From JAZBPO01 sp963691775 (GTDB lineage: Bacteria; Pseudomonadota; Gammaproteobacteria; Pseudomonadales; Azotimanducaceae): 64,000 nucleotides of DNA. This document shows, in pieces, positions 17,642 to 25,771 of the stretch. The DNA lies in assembly GCA_963691775.1 (NCBI GenBank), contig OY829369.1, forward strand, positions 2,046,001 through 2,110,000, in the 5' to 3' direction. Position 1 is the stretch's first letter. The number at the start of each line of letters is the position of its first letter. A program made the position numbers and the translations under genes. The notes under the pieces are model-generated. The model had not been told where the DNA came from, did not search any database, and worked only from the letters and a program-made list of their open reading frames with translations.

Positions 17642-18670
17642 TCAGTCAGCGCGCTTCATCAGCGTATGGACGACGCCGTAGCTGCGACCCGCGTCGAGAC
17701 CGAAGAGTTCGGCGCAGGCCATGAAGAACATTCGCCAGCGCTGCACCCAGATCGTCGCCTCGTCTGCGCCGTAGGCTTCGTGGCAAAGGTCCGAAACAAG
17801 ATCGATCGCCGCATCCTCGAGCGCAAGCCAGTCGTTGCAGGTGCGCTCGTAGTGGGTGCCCGGTACCCACCACCGGTCGACCACCTGCACCTGCTGCGGA
17901 AAGCGCGAGAACTGCTCTTCATGCGGCATGATCCCGCCGGTGAAAAAGTAGCGCTCCATCCAGCCGCCGTCCGGCTCGTAGTGATAGCCCACGTCGCGAT
18001 GACAGAAGACATGGGTGAACAGGCGCCCATCCGGCTTCAACCAGCCGGAGACCTTGCCGAGCAGCGCCGCCCAGTTGCTCATGTGCTCGAACATTTCGAT
18101 GGAGCAGACGCGGTCGAACCGTTCTTCCGTATCCCATTCGACAACGTTCGCCGTGATCACCTCCAGGTTCCCGAACCCTTTTGCCGCCGCCGTCGCCTCG
18201 ATGTGCGCGCGCTGGGTCGCGGAGTTCGACACCGCCGTGATGCGGCTCGTCGGGTAGTGCTCAGCGAGCCAGAGCGCAAGCGAACCCCAGCCGCAGCCGA
18301 GGTCGAGCAGGCGCATCCCGTCCTCGATCCCTGCGCGCTCGCAGGTGAGCGCGAGCATGGCCTCCTCCGCCTGCGCAAGCGTGACGTCCGGACCGTCGTA
18401 CCAGCAGCAGGAATACTTCAGGCGTGGACCGAGGACGGTTGTGAAGAACTCACTGGGCACCTCGTAGTGCTGCGCGTTCGCGGTGTCCGTCGCCACCGCG
18501 ATGGGGCCTTCGGAAATCGACTCGATGAAGCGCGCCTGCCGCGCAGCAATCGCATCGGCGCCCCCCGTCCGTTCGCTGACCAGGCGCCGGCGGATGTTCC
18601 GGCGCATCCCGAAACGGGCAAGCCGGTCGGGAATCCAGCCTCGCTCGCAAAGTACGGCGGCGTCGACCAT
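17642..18670 (-). CDS. Cfa-like SAM-dependent methyltransferase
   Basis: 342 residues of the cyclopropane-fatty-acid synthase family. QHYEVPSEFFTTVLGPRLKYSCCWY matches the lipid-binding segment of Cfa, RLLDLGCGWGSLALWLAEHY is the SAM-binding motif I, and FDRVCSIEMFEHMSNWAALL corresponds to the active-site Glu region. It is shorter than classical Cfa (about 380-420) at the N-terminus. ATG 18670 is chosen because AGGAGG lies seven bases upstream. It is the last gene of the operon, 12 bases after cfa. It may methylate unsaturated acyl chains in phospholipids in sequence with, or instead of, the classical Cfa; the exact product is unknown. Confidence 0.85.
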   Translation of the reverse strand: MVDAAVLCERGWIPDRLARFGMRRNIRRRLVSERTGGADAIAARQARFIESISEGPIAVATDTANAQHYEVPSEFFTTVLGPRLKYSCCWYDGPDVTLAQAEEAMLALTCERAGIEDGMRLLDLGCGWGSLALWLAEHYPTSRITAVSNSATQRAHIEATAAAKGFGNLEVITANVVEWDTEERFDRVCSIEMFEHMSNWAALLGKVSGWLKPDGRLFTHVFCHRDVGYHYEPDGGWMERYFFTGGIMPHEEQFSRFPQQVQVVDRWWVPGTHYERTCNDWLALEDAAIDLVSDLCHEAYGADEATIWVQRWRMFFMACAELFGLDAGRSYGVVHTLMKRAD

Positions 18671-18682
18671 TGGCAAACCTCC

Positions 18683-19993
18683 TCAGGCGAGTTTCTGTGC
18701 GGGTAGGAAGTCACGGCCGACGCCGAGCACGGGGGCCGGGTGACGACTGTCGACGTGTTCGAACAGCACCTGCACGTCGCCGATGGAGCGCTCCATGAAG
18801 CCGCCCTGACAGAACGCGAGGTAGTAGCGCCAGAGGCGCTGAAAGGTGCGGTCGTAGCCCATCTCGAGGAGGCGCTCGCTGTGCATATCGACGTTGCGCT
18901 GCCATTCGGCAAGGGTGCGCGCATAGTGATCGCCGATGTCCTCGAGATGGCGCACGCGCAGGCGCGTTGTCCGCTGCATGGTGTCGAGGAGCACCGTCGC
19001 GGACGGCAGGCAACCGCCCGGGAACACGAAGCGCCGAATGAAATCGACGCCGTCCCGATACTGGGGGAACTTGCGGTCCTCGATCGTGATCGCCTGGATC
19101 AGCGCCAGGCCGTCGGGCGCGAGCAGTTCCTCGAGACGCCGGAAGTAGGTGTCGAAGTACTGGTGCCCGACCGCTTCGATCATCTCGATGGACACGATCC
19201 GGTCGTAGGTCCCTTCGAGCAATCGGTAATCACACTCGATGACCTCGACGAGATGTTCGAGCCCCGCCGCCCGAACGCGCTCCCGCGCATGACGATACTG
19301 CTCATGCGAGATGGTCGTGGTTGTCACTCGGCAGCCGTGGCGCGCCGCCGCGTGCAGCGCCAACCCCCCCCATCCCGTTCCGATCTCGAGCAGATGCACA
19401 TCGGGCGACAGCAGGAGCTTGTCGCAGATCACGTCGAGCTTGTGGCGCTGCGCCGTTTCGAGATCGGCGTCCTCGTCCGGGTAGATGGCCGCCGAATACA
19501 TCATCGTTGGATCGAGCATGAGCTCGTAGAAATCGTTGCCGAGATCGTAGTGCGCCGAGATGTTCGCGCGACTGCCCGCCAGCGTGTTCTCACGCCGCGC
19601 GTGGAACCAGCGATACGCTTTCATGCCGACGCGACCGAAGCTGCCTCGATCCATGTGATCGAGCGTGAAGCGGTTGCGAACGAGAATGCGCACCAGATCG
19701 ACGAGATCGTCCGTATCCCAGAGCCCGAGAAAGTAGCTCTGCCCGGCGCCGACGCTGCCGCCGAGGCCCATATAGCCCCAGAAGTCCTCGTCATGAACCT
19801 GCACGGACACCCGTGGCCCGGGATTGCTCCGTGAGCCGAGCGTACGCACGCCATGCGCGTCGTGGACCTCGATGCATCCCCAGGTGATGCGATCGAGCAC
19901 GTCGAGGAGGCCCTTGCGGACCAGTCCGAGCACGGAACGCGGCAGGTGCTCATACCAGCTGCGTCCGGTCTCCTGCAGGATGCTTTCGGCCAT
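18683..19993 (-). CDS. cfa: Cyclopropane-fatty-acyl-phospholipid synthase
   Basis: 436 residues. The N-terminal domain (about 1-130) precedes the methyltransferase core: ANISAHYDLGNDFYELMLDP, HLLEIGTGWGGLALHAAARH (SAM motif I), YDRIVSIEMIEAVGHQYFD and FIRRFVFPGGCLPS, all strongly conserved in Cfa. The enzyme transfers a methylene from SAM to cis double bonds of membrane phospholipids. ATG 19993 has AGGAGA at proper spacing; the upstream open frame is not Cfa-like. It is fourth in the operon after DUF1365 (26-base gap), downstream of the desaturase that would make its substrate. Confidence 0.92.
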   Translation of the reverse strand: MAESILQETGRSWYEHLPRSVLGLVRKGLLDVLDRITWGCIEVHDAHGVRTLGSRSNPGPRVSVQVHDEDFWGYMGLGGSVGAGQSYFLGLWDTDDLVDLVRILVRNRFTLDHMDRGSFGRVGMKAYRWFHARRENTLAGSRANISAHYDLGNDFYELMLDPTMMYSAAIYPDEDADLETAQRHKLDVICDKLLLSPDVHLLEIGTGWGGLALHAAARHGCRVTTTTISHEQYRHARERVRAAGLEHLVEVIECDYRLLEGTYDRIVSIEMIEAVGHQYFDTYFRRLEELLAPDGLALIQAITIEDRKFPQYRDGVDFIRRFVFPGGCLPSATVLLDTMQRTTRLRVRHLEDIGDHYARTLAEWQRNVDMHSERLLEMGYDRTFQRLWRYYLAFCQGGFMERSIGDVQVLFEHVDSRHPAPVLGVGRDFLPAQKLA

Positions 19994-20019
19994 CGAAGCT
20001 CTCCTTGGTTCGGGCGCGA

Positions 20020-20796
20020 TCAGGTCACCGATTCGGTGCCCTGCCTCGCCTCCGGTACGGGGTGCGGGTGATAGGTAGCGCCCTTCATCCAGAGCCGAAG
20101 GGCCTGCCAGTAGATGGCACCGACAACCTTGATGGCTGAAGGCACCTGGACGAGCGTGCGCGACAGCGCCGCCCGCGAAAGCGGTTCGAAAGCAAGCGCC
20201 ATGCGCGCCGCGAAACGGCATTCGTCGCCCTCGAAATTCTGCTTCACGACCTCGAGACGGTTCTCGCCCAGCGTGAAACGAAAGCGATAGCGCATGGCGA
20301 GCGGCAGGAATGGCGAGACGTGAAAGTCCTTGGCAACGTCGAAATGCCAGGGGCCCGCTTGCGCGCGACAATCCAGCGCGTAGACGTGGCGTTCGTTCCA
20401 CGGGGTGTTGGAAACCTCGAGGACGATCGCCTCCAGGCGGCCCGCGCACTGGCAGAAATACATCGTCACGGGATTGAAGCCGATGCCGAACTGTCGCGCT
20501 TGCGCGAGCAGGTGCACGGTCCCGCCGTGCTCGAATCCGAGGCGCTTGCGCACGATCCCGCGCACGCGCTCGGCAAGGGTCGAGCCTTCAGCACCAGCCA
20601 GGTGATCAGCCGAGCGCAAGCCGGCGACGTTCATCCGGTCGAGGCTCCACAACGGATGCCCCGAGAAGGCCTCCGGCAGACGATCGACATCAAGCCAGAG
20701 CATGCGCACGCCGTAGTCGAAGCCATGCCGGAAGGGCGCGCGGCGGACGTGCCAGACGCGGCCGCGGCTGAGTGCGTGGCCGGTCGGCAGGGTCAC
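20020..20796 (-). CDS. DUF1365 family protein
   Basis: 258 residues from GTG 20796, which overlaps the stop of the FAD gene (GTGA); an in-frame upstream start at 20841 would overlap that gene further. DUF1365 signatures are HGFDYGVRMLWLDVD near the N-terminus, FGIGFNPVTMYFCQC, and LEVSNTPWNERHVYALD, followed by KDFHVSPFLP. Its biochemical role is unknown, but DUF1365 genes are commonly found with this FAD oxidoreductase and Cfa-type methyltransferases, for example in singlet-oxygen-responsive loci of proteobacteria. A role in lipid modification is inferred only from this association. Confidence 0.88.
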   Translation of the reverse strand: MTLPTGHALSRGRVWHVRRAPFRHGFDYGVRMLWLDVDRLPEAFSGHPLWSLDRMNVAGLRSADHLAGAEGSTLAERVRGIVRKRLGFEHGGTVHLLAQARQFGIGFNPVTMYFCQCAGRLEAIVLEVSNTPWNERHVYALDCRAQAGPWHFDVAKDFHVSPFLPLAMRYRFRFTLGENRLEVVKQNFEGDECRFAARMALAFEPLSRAALSRTLVQVPSAIKVVGAIYWQALRLWMKGATYHPHPVPEARQGTESVT

Positions 20797-22046
20797 CAGG
20801 GGACCCCCATGGCACGCACCATCTGCGCAGCCGACAGGCATCCGTCTTCATGAAAGCCGTAGCGCCAGTACGCACCGCAGTACCAGGTGTCGCGGACGCC
20901 ACTGATCTCCGAGCGCCGCGCCTGCGCCGCGACCGCGGGCCCGTCGAAGATCGGGTGGCTGTAGCGCAGTCGCTTGAGCACCTTGCCCTCGTCAATGGCG
21001 TCGGTCTGATTCAGCGTCACCAGCAGCGGCGTGGGTACGTCGATGTGCTGGAGGTGATTCATCCAGTAGGTGACCGTTGCGCCGTCGGCCTCGCGCCCGG
21101 CCTCGCGCCCGGCCTCTATCCGGTAGTTCCAGGAGGCCCAGAGCGGGCGCCCGCCGGGCAGGAAGCGGGCGTCGGTGTGAAGGACGACATCATTGGGTTG
21201 ATAACGGATCGCGCCGAGCACTTCACGCTCTTCGACGCTCGGGTCATCGAGCAACGCGAGTGCCTGATCGCTGTGGCAGGCGAGCACCACCGCATCGAAG
21301 TGTTCAGTGCCGGCGTCGGTCGTGACGTGAACGCCCGCATCGCGACGAATCCGGCGCACCGGCTCGCCGAGCCGTGGCGCGCTCGGCAAAGCGTCCGTGA
21401 TCTTGCTGATGTAGCTGGAGGAGCCTCCGTCGACGCAATACCACTGCGGCCGATCACGCAGCGAGAGCAGGCCATGATTGCGGAAGAACTCGACGATCCG
21501 TTTCGCCGGAAAACTGCCAAGCGACTCCGTCGGCACCGACCAGATGGACGCGGCCATCGGCGCGAGATAGTCGCGCATGAAGGTTTCGCCGTAGCGCGCG
21601 TCACGCACGTGCTGCGCAAGCGAAGGCCCGGTGCCGTGCAGGGCCAGTAGGCGCGGCGCGAACCGATTGAAGCGCAGGATATCGCGCAGCATTCCATAGT
21701 AGGCGGCATTGGTCAGATTGGGCCGATGCGCGAAAAGGCCGGCGAGGCCGGCACCGTTGAACTGCACGCCGTCGTTCTCGTTGACGACCGAGAAACTCAT
21801 GGACGTTGCCGAGCCGGTTACGCCGAGTTCGGCGAGCAAGCGGGTGAAGGTGGGGTAGTTGCGGTCGTTGTAGACGATGAAGCCGGTGTCGACAGAAACG
21901 GCGCGGCCGTCCACTTCAAGATCGTGGGTGTGCGTGTGACCGCCGAGGCGCTGCTCGGCTTCGAACACCGTGACGCCGTGCGCGTCGCGGAGGAGCCAGG
22001 CGGCCGTGAGGCCGGAGATCCCTGTCCCGACTACCGCGACACGCAC
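20793..22046 (-). CDS. FAD-dependent oxidoreductase (amine oxidase-like, Cfa-cluster type)
   Basis: 417 residues. The Rossmann motif VRVAVVGTGISGLTAAWLL at the very N-terminus binds FAD, and LGGHTHTHDLEVDGRAVSVD with VDTGFIVYNDRNYPTF is the typical continuation of the NAD(P)/FAD-binding amine-oxidase-like proteins found beside DUF1365 and Cfa. GTG 22046 is the start, six bases after a GAGG sequence that overlaps the desaturase stop. The family may oxidise or desaturate modified acyl chains; this is inferred from context rather than shown. Confidence 0.85.
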   Translation of the reverse strand: MRVAVVGTGISGLTAAWLLRDAHGVTVFEAEQRLGGHTHTHDLEVDGRAVSVDTGFIVYNDRNYPTFTRLLAELGVTGSATSMSFSVVNENDGVQFNGAGLAGLFAHRPNLTNAAYYGMLRDILRFNRFAPRLLALHGTGPSLAQHVRDARYGETFMRDYLAPMAASIWSVPTESLGSFPAKRIVEFFRNHGLLSLRDRPQWYCVDGGSSSYISKITDALPSAPRLGEPVRRIRRDAGVHVTTDAGTEHFDAVVLACHSDQALALLDDPSVEEREVLGAIRYQPNDVVLHTDARFLPGGRPLWASWNYRIEAGREAGREADGATVTYWMNHLQHIDVPTPLLVTLNQTDAIDEGKVLKRLRYSHPIFDGPAVAAQARRSEISGVRDTWYCGAYWRYGFHEDGCLSAAQMVRAMGVPW

Positions 22047-22053
22047 TGAAGCC

Positions 22054-23067
22054 TCACGCGGCGCGATCCTCTTGCTGCGCGTCCGGGAACCGGCCCGACG
22101 CGAGCGCCTCCTTGCGCGCCTCCGCTGCCGGATTCGGCAAGCCTTCACGCACGTGGTGCGGAACGACCTTCAGGTCCCAGGCCAGGCCCAGCTTCTCCAG
22201 CGCCTTGAGGAAGTACCAGCCGATGTCGATTTCCCACCAGTAGAACCCGAGGCGGGCCGACGCGGCGAAGTGGTGATGATTGTTGTGCCATGACTCGCCG
22301 AAGGTGATCGGCCAGAGCCATGCGTTGTTCCGGGATTCGTCGCCCGTCTCGTAGCGCTTGCTGCCGAAGACGTGCACGAGCGAGTTGATGGTGAAGGTTG
22401 CGTGGTAGGCGAGAAGGGTCCCGATGACGCCACCCCACACCAGCATCTGCCAGCCACTGGTGCCGGACTCCGGCCAGACAGCTGCGATCCAGCCACCCGC
22501 AAGGAACAAAGATGTGTAAGTAAAGATCGGTACGAAGGTGTCGAAGCGGTCGAGGAAGACGAGCTCCGGATACTTGGCGAAGTCGCGGATGTCTTCTGAG
22601 CGCGTGCGGTAATTGCCGTTCGAGAGGAACCAGAACATATGGCTCCACCAGAAGCTGTCCTGCACGGGAGAATGGGCATCCTCCGGCTGATCGGAATACT
22701 TGTGGTGATGGCGGTGGTGCGCTGCCCACCAGAGCGGCCCGCGCTGCACCGCGGAGGCACCCATGACGGCGAGAATGAACTGCATCACGCGCCCCGTTCG
22801 GAACGCTCGGTGAGAGAAGTAGCGGTGATAACCAACCGTGATGCCGAGGACGCGAATCGCGTAGGTCGCGAGCATGACGGCAACCGCAATCGGCGATACG
22901 CCGACCACGAAGACGAAAAGCGCGGACAGGTGCAGAAGAATAAATGGCGTGATGCGGAACCAGGCGATCTTGCGATCGCTGTCGGCTTCCGGCCCCGGCG
23001 CCGAGGCATAGGCGTCGAACCAGTTGATGATCGTCTGCAACGGACTCAGAACAGTCTGGCTGCTCAC
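22054..23067 (-). CDS. Delta-9 type fatty acid desaturase
   Basis: 337 residues, an integral-membrane di-iron desaturase with three histidine boxes: HRYFSH, HHRHHHKYSD and ESWHNNHHHF, in the arrangement of stearoyl-CoA/acyl-lipid delta-9 desaturases. Four hydrophobic segments are evident (for instance FILLHLSALFVFVVGVSPIA). The start GTG 23067 follows AGGAG at six bases; the open frame upstream is unrelated in composition. It would introduce cis double bonds into acyl chains in the inner membrane. As first gene of the five-gene operon it would create the substrate used by the two downstream Cfa-family methyltransferases. Confidence 0.92.
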   Translation of the reverse strand: MSSQTVLSPLQTIINWFDAYASAPGPEADSDRKIAWFRITPFILLHLSALFVFVVGVSPIAVAVMLATYAIRVLGITVGYHRYFSHRAFRTGRVMQFILAVMGASAVQRGPLWWAAHHRHHHKYSDQPEDAHSPVQDSFWWSHMFWFLSNGNYRTRSEDIRDFAKYPELVFLDRFDTFVPIFTYTSLFLAGGWIAAVWPESGTSGWQMLVWGGVIGTLLAYHATFTINSLVHVFGSKRYETGDESRNNAWLWPITFGESWHNNHHHFAASARLGFYWWEIDIGWYFLKALEKLGLAWDLKVVPHHVREGLPNPAAEARKEALASGRFPDAQQEDRAA

Positions 23068-23163
23068 GTGTAGCTCCTCTGTCGGGCGCCTGGCAAAGAA
23101 GTGAGCCGCGGCGCCCGCGCAGCACGGCGTTGCCGGCAGCGCGCATCGGTTGTTGGGGAAAGG

Positions 23164-23308
23164 TTCACGAACGCCCGTGAAGGCACAACCACTCGCGACC
23201 TCAGGGCGTGAGGCGCCGAAGGATAAGCCTTCTCGGCTGACTCGGCGACCATGCCACCTGCAACCGCGCCGTGAAGCTTGTCGACACCCTCGTGAAGGCA
23301 TCGTGAAG
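23164..23308. promoter_or_regulatory. Cluster of phased CGTGARG repeats upstream of the lipid-modification operon
   Basis: The heptamer CGTGAAG occurs at 23176, 23270, 23291 and 23302, and a one-base variant CGTGAGG at 23207. Offsets are 31, 63, 21 and 11 bases, all close to multiples of 10.5, so the sites would lie on one DNA face. The last two form a 7-4-7 direct repeat (CGTGAAGgcatCGTGAAG), the layout used by OmpR/PhoB-type regulators. TTCACG at 23164 also pairs with the first copy as an inverted repeat. The cluster lies 97-241 bases before the desaturase start codon. Binding by a regulator is inferred. Confidence 0.45.
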
Positions 23309-23552
23309 CGGATATGGCCCGTCGCGGGGCAGAGCCTCCTCCGCAGGGTTATCGGGAAGGAACCCAGCCCGTCGCTCACGCCCGGGCCCCGCTCACGAAC
23401 AAAGCGTCGCCGCGCGCGCGGCCCCGCCACGCGCGCCACCCCCACCCCGGGCGGCATTTGCCAGGCCCCGAATGAATGCAAGAAACAGCACACTCAGACC
23501 GGCCGTGCCCTCACTTCTTGCCGCACTCTGCCGAGCGGCACTGCAGGCCTCG

Positions 23553-23558
23553 TATAGT
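23553..23558 (+). promoter_or_regulatory. Possible -10 element of the MTHFS-like gene
   Basis: TATAGT stands out in a GC-rich divergent gap about 100 bases before the start at 23658. No convincing -35 hexamer was found at 16-18 bases. The rest of the gap between the desaturase start and this gene (23068-23657), apart from the phased repeats, holds nothing I can identify as a gene. Confidence 0.3.
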
Positions 23559-23657
23559 CGGGGCAAACGATCAGCCCGGTGAGACGCAAGCGCAAAGCGC
23601 GAGCACATGTCGCCAGGAGATCGCCGCCCTGAAAAGCAAGGCATTCCGGAGTCGCGC

Positions 23658-24419
23658 ATGAACGACGACGCACCGCGCTTCCATTCCAAGTCTGCCGCAC
23701 GCAAGCACGCCTGGGACCGCCTGCGGGACGAAGGGCTCGCGCGCCTCCCCTTCCCGCCGCACGGCCGCATACCAAACTTTGCGGGCGCACAGGCCGCCGC
23801 GCGGCGCCTGTTCGAGATTCCCGTTTATCGTGACGCACAGTGCATCAAGATCAATCCGGACAGTCCGCAGAAACACGTCCGCGCGCACGCCCTCCGCCTC
23901 GGCATCAGTGTGCTCGTACCCACGCCGAAGCTGACGGACGGATTCCATCTACTGGACCCGCGCGCCCTCGCGCCGGGCGACTACGGCAAGGCCGCAACGC
24001 GGTCGACCATGCACCACTACTCACGCGTGCTCACGCTCGACGAGGTACCAACCGTCGATGCGATCGTCACCGGCTGCGCCGCAGTGACCCCCGAAGGCCA
24101 TCGCTGCGGCAAGGGCGCCGGCTACTCGGATATCGAGTGGGGCGTGTTGATGGAGCTCGGCCAGGCGCCGGTGCCCGTGGCCACGACCGTGCATGACGTT
24201 CAGGTGCTCGGCGGATTCCCCTCCGAGGCCCACGACCTGGGCCTGCACTGGATCGTCACGCCGACGCGCACGATCCCGGTCGCCGCGCCACCTCCAGGCC
24301 CGCGGGGCATCGACTGGTCGTTGCTGTCCAGAGAAGACATTGCCGCAATGCCGCTGCTGGCGCGTCTGCGCGCAGGGGAGGCACTGGATGGGCGTGGCGC
24401 CCGCAACCCGGAAACATGA
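23658..24419 (+). CDS. 5-formyltetrahydrofolate cyclo-ligase-like protein (MTHFS domain)
   Basis: 253 residues. The C-terminal half carries the folate-site signature of the MTHFS fold, EGHRCGKGAGYSDIEWG, related to the G.G.GyyD motif, followed by HDVQVLGGFPSEAHDL. The N-terminal KSAARKHAWDRLRDEGLARL is the usual Arg/Lys-rich helix that in true cyclo-ligases binds ATP phosphates. It resembles the MTHFSD-type, longer relatives rather than the about 190-residue canonical enzyme, so cyclo-ligase activity is not certain. ATG 23658 has CCGGAG just before it; an ATG at 23607 is less likely. Cytoplasmic. Confidence 0.75.
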   Translation: MNDDAPRFHSKSAARKHAWDRLRDEGLARLPFPPHGRIPNFAGAQAAARRLFEIPVYRDAQCIKINPDSPQKHVRAHALRLGISVLVPTPKLTDGFHLLDPRALAPGDYGKAATRSTMHHYSRVLTLDEVPTVDAIVTGCAAVTPEGHRCGKGAGYSDIEWGVLMELGQAPVPVATTVHDVQVLGGFPSEAHDLGLHWIVTPTRTIPVAAPPPGPRGIDWSLLSREDIAAMPLLARLRAGEALDGRGARNPET

Positions 24420-24572
24420 GCGGCGCACACAGCCGCGGAAGGATGCCACGCCGATGGCCGAACCTAGTGCCCGCGTCTGACCTGCGTTCTGCCCCTCCTG
24501 GACGCGCGCGAATCACGCGTCCAGACGCCGGAAGACGAGGAACGCGCCTTTCAAAGGACGGCGTCACCAAAT

Positions 24573-24617
24573 CGCCAGGACAGCAAGCTCGATACATCTA
24601 TCGCTAGATTTCTGGCG
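24573..24617 (+). promoter_or_regulatory. Nested inverted repeats before the AraC gene
   Basis: CGCCAG (24573) and CTGGCG (24612) flank an inner perfect repeat ATCTA-TCGC-TAGAT (24596-24609). The element ends five bases before the start codon of the regulator, in an AT-richer patch, so it could be an operator for autoregulation or a 5' mRNA hairpin covering the ribosome-binding site. Confidence 0.35.
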
Positions 24618-24621
24618 CAGG

Positions 24622-25479
24622 ATGAACCCCATGACCTCAAGACACCGCTACCAGCAGGCAATCGAATTCATCGAGGCGCATCTCGATGCGGAGCTTACTG
24701 TTGATTCGGTCGCCAAATCGGCTCACCTCTCGACCTATCATTTCGCTCGCGTATTTCGCGTCCTTACGGGCAGGTCGGTGATGGAGTACGCACGCCGCCG
24801 CCGGATCGCACGCGCAGTGCATCGGCTCCGCAACGATGACGATGCACCGCTCATCGATATCGCGCTGGCAGCTGGCTTCGAGAGTACGCAGGGCTTCATC
24901 AACGCGTTCAAGCGAGCCTTCGGCGTCACGCCAGGCCACTACCGAAAACACCGCTTCACGCTGCCGCTCCAGGAGAAAATCACGTTGACCGAGCAGACGC
25001 ACCGCAAACCAAGCGGACCCAAGTTCAAAGCGCGCGGTGCATTCCAGATCGCCGGCATGGCGCACCGATTCACGATCGAGACGCGGGTGCGCATACCGCT
25101 CCTCTGGCAGCAGTTTGCGCCCTTGATCGGCTCGATTCCGAACCAGATCGGTTACACCACTTATGGCGCCTGCGTGGAGCCGCCCTCCGAAGATCCAGGT
25201 TTCACCTACATGGCGGCCGTGGAAGTGTCTTCACCGAACGGCCTGGGCGACCTTGACCATTACGAGGTACCCGCCGCCGAGTATGCAGTCTTCACCCACA
25301 AGGGGACGCTCGACCACATTGGCGACACCATGAATTACATCTTCGGCGAGTGGCTCGAGCTAAGCGGGTGTGAACTCGCGGACACACCGGATTTCGAACG
25401 GTACGACCAACGCTTCAATCCAGAGACTGGCACCGGCGAGATGGAAGTCTGGGTGCCGATCAAGACGCGGCCCGATTAA
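24622..25479 (+). CDS. AraC family regulator with GyrI-like effector domain
   Basis: 285 residues in two domains. Residues about 5-110 contain the two helix-turn-helix motifs of AraC/XylS: VDSVAKSAHLSTYHFARVF and DIALAAGFESTQGFINAFKR, then FGVTPGHYRKH. Residues about 130-285 form a GyrI-like/SOUL-type ligand-binding fold (GYTTYGACVEPP, FTYMAAVEVS, YAVFTHKGTLDHIGDTMNYI, MEVWVPI). This architecture is that of Rob-like regulators that bind small amphipathic compounds. No target is evident nearby; an inverted repeat directly upstream may serve autoregulation. ATG 24631 is an alternative start. Confidence 0.9.
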   Translation: MNPMTSRHRYQQAIEFIEAHLDAELTVDSVAKSAHLSTYHFARVFRVLTGRSVMEYARRRRIARAVHRLRNDDDAPLIDIALAAGFESTQGFINAFKRAFGVTPGHYRKHRFTLPLQEKITLTEQTHRKPSGPKFKARGAFQIAGMAHRFTIETRVRIPLLWQQFAPLIGSIPNQIGYTTYGACVEPPSEDPGFTYMAAVEVSSPNGLGDLDHYEVPAAEYAVFTHKGTLDHIGDTMNYIFGEWLELSGCELADTPDFERYDQRFNPETGTGEMEVWVPIKTRPD

Positions 25480-25703
25480 TCGGCCCGCGAGACAGCAGCT
25501 GCGCAGGCCCTGCCCTTCAGCGCATGCGACTCGCTCTAGCCTAATTTCCGCGCTTTCAACCAATATGAATGCAGCGCTCAGCAATCCAGCTTCGCTCGCG
25601 TGCACCCGCGACGCGATGAGCGGCTGCCTCGGAGGGTGGCTCGTAAGGCGCAGTGACGGGTTCACCCGCATGCCATCGCCCCAGCTCAAACGGATGAGAC
25701 CCA

Positions 25704-25720
25704 CAGCGCCGTAGGCGCTG
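25704..25720 (-). terminator. Terminator-like hairpin between the AraC and cyclophilin genes
   Basis: CAGCGCC-GTA-GGCGCTG is a perfect 7-bp stem with a 3-base loop, about 50 bases beyond the stop of the minus-strand cyclophilin gene. No T-run follows, so intrinsic termination is uncertain. The rest of 25480-25771 shows nothing else. Confidence 0.35.
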
Positions 25721-25771
25721 CGGATTTCCAGCCCGTACACAGCATCCGATGGGACAGGCGCGATAGAGCGC

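Noticed and set aside
15946..17724. A 592-codon open frame opposite the exported repeat protein
   Set aside because: Its apparent repeats (DVAACDDAAANNVV and similar) simply mirror the repeats of the minus-strand gene, which has a signal peptide and recognisable domains.
19994..20449. Longer N-terminus of Cfa starting at 20449
   Set aside because: It would overlap the DUF1365 gene almost completely; AGGAGA before ATG 19993 gives the expected Cfa N-terminus.
22054..23067. ChrR/RpoE-type ECF promoter before the desaturase operon
   Set aside because: I looked for a TGATC-type -35 with a matching -10 in the gap and found no convincing pair; the phased CGTGARG repeats are the stronger signal.
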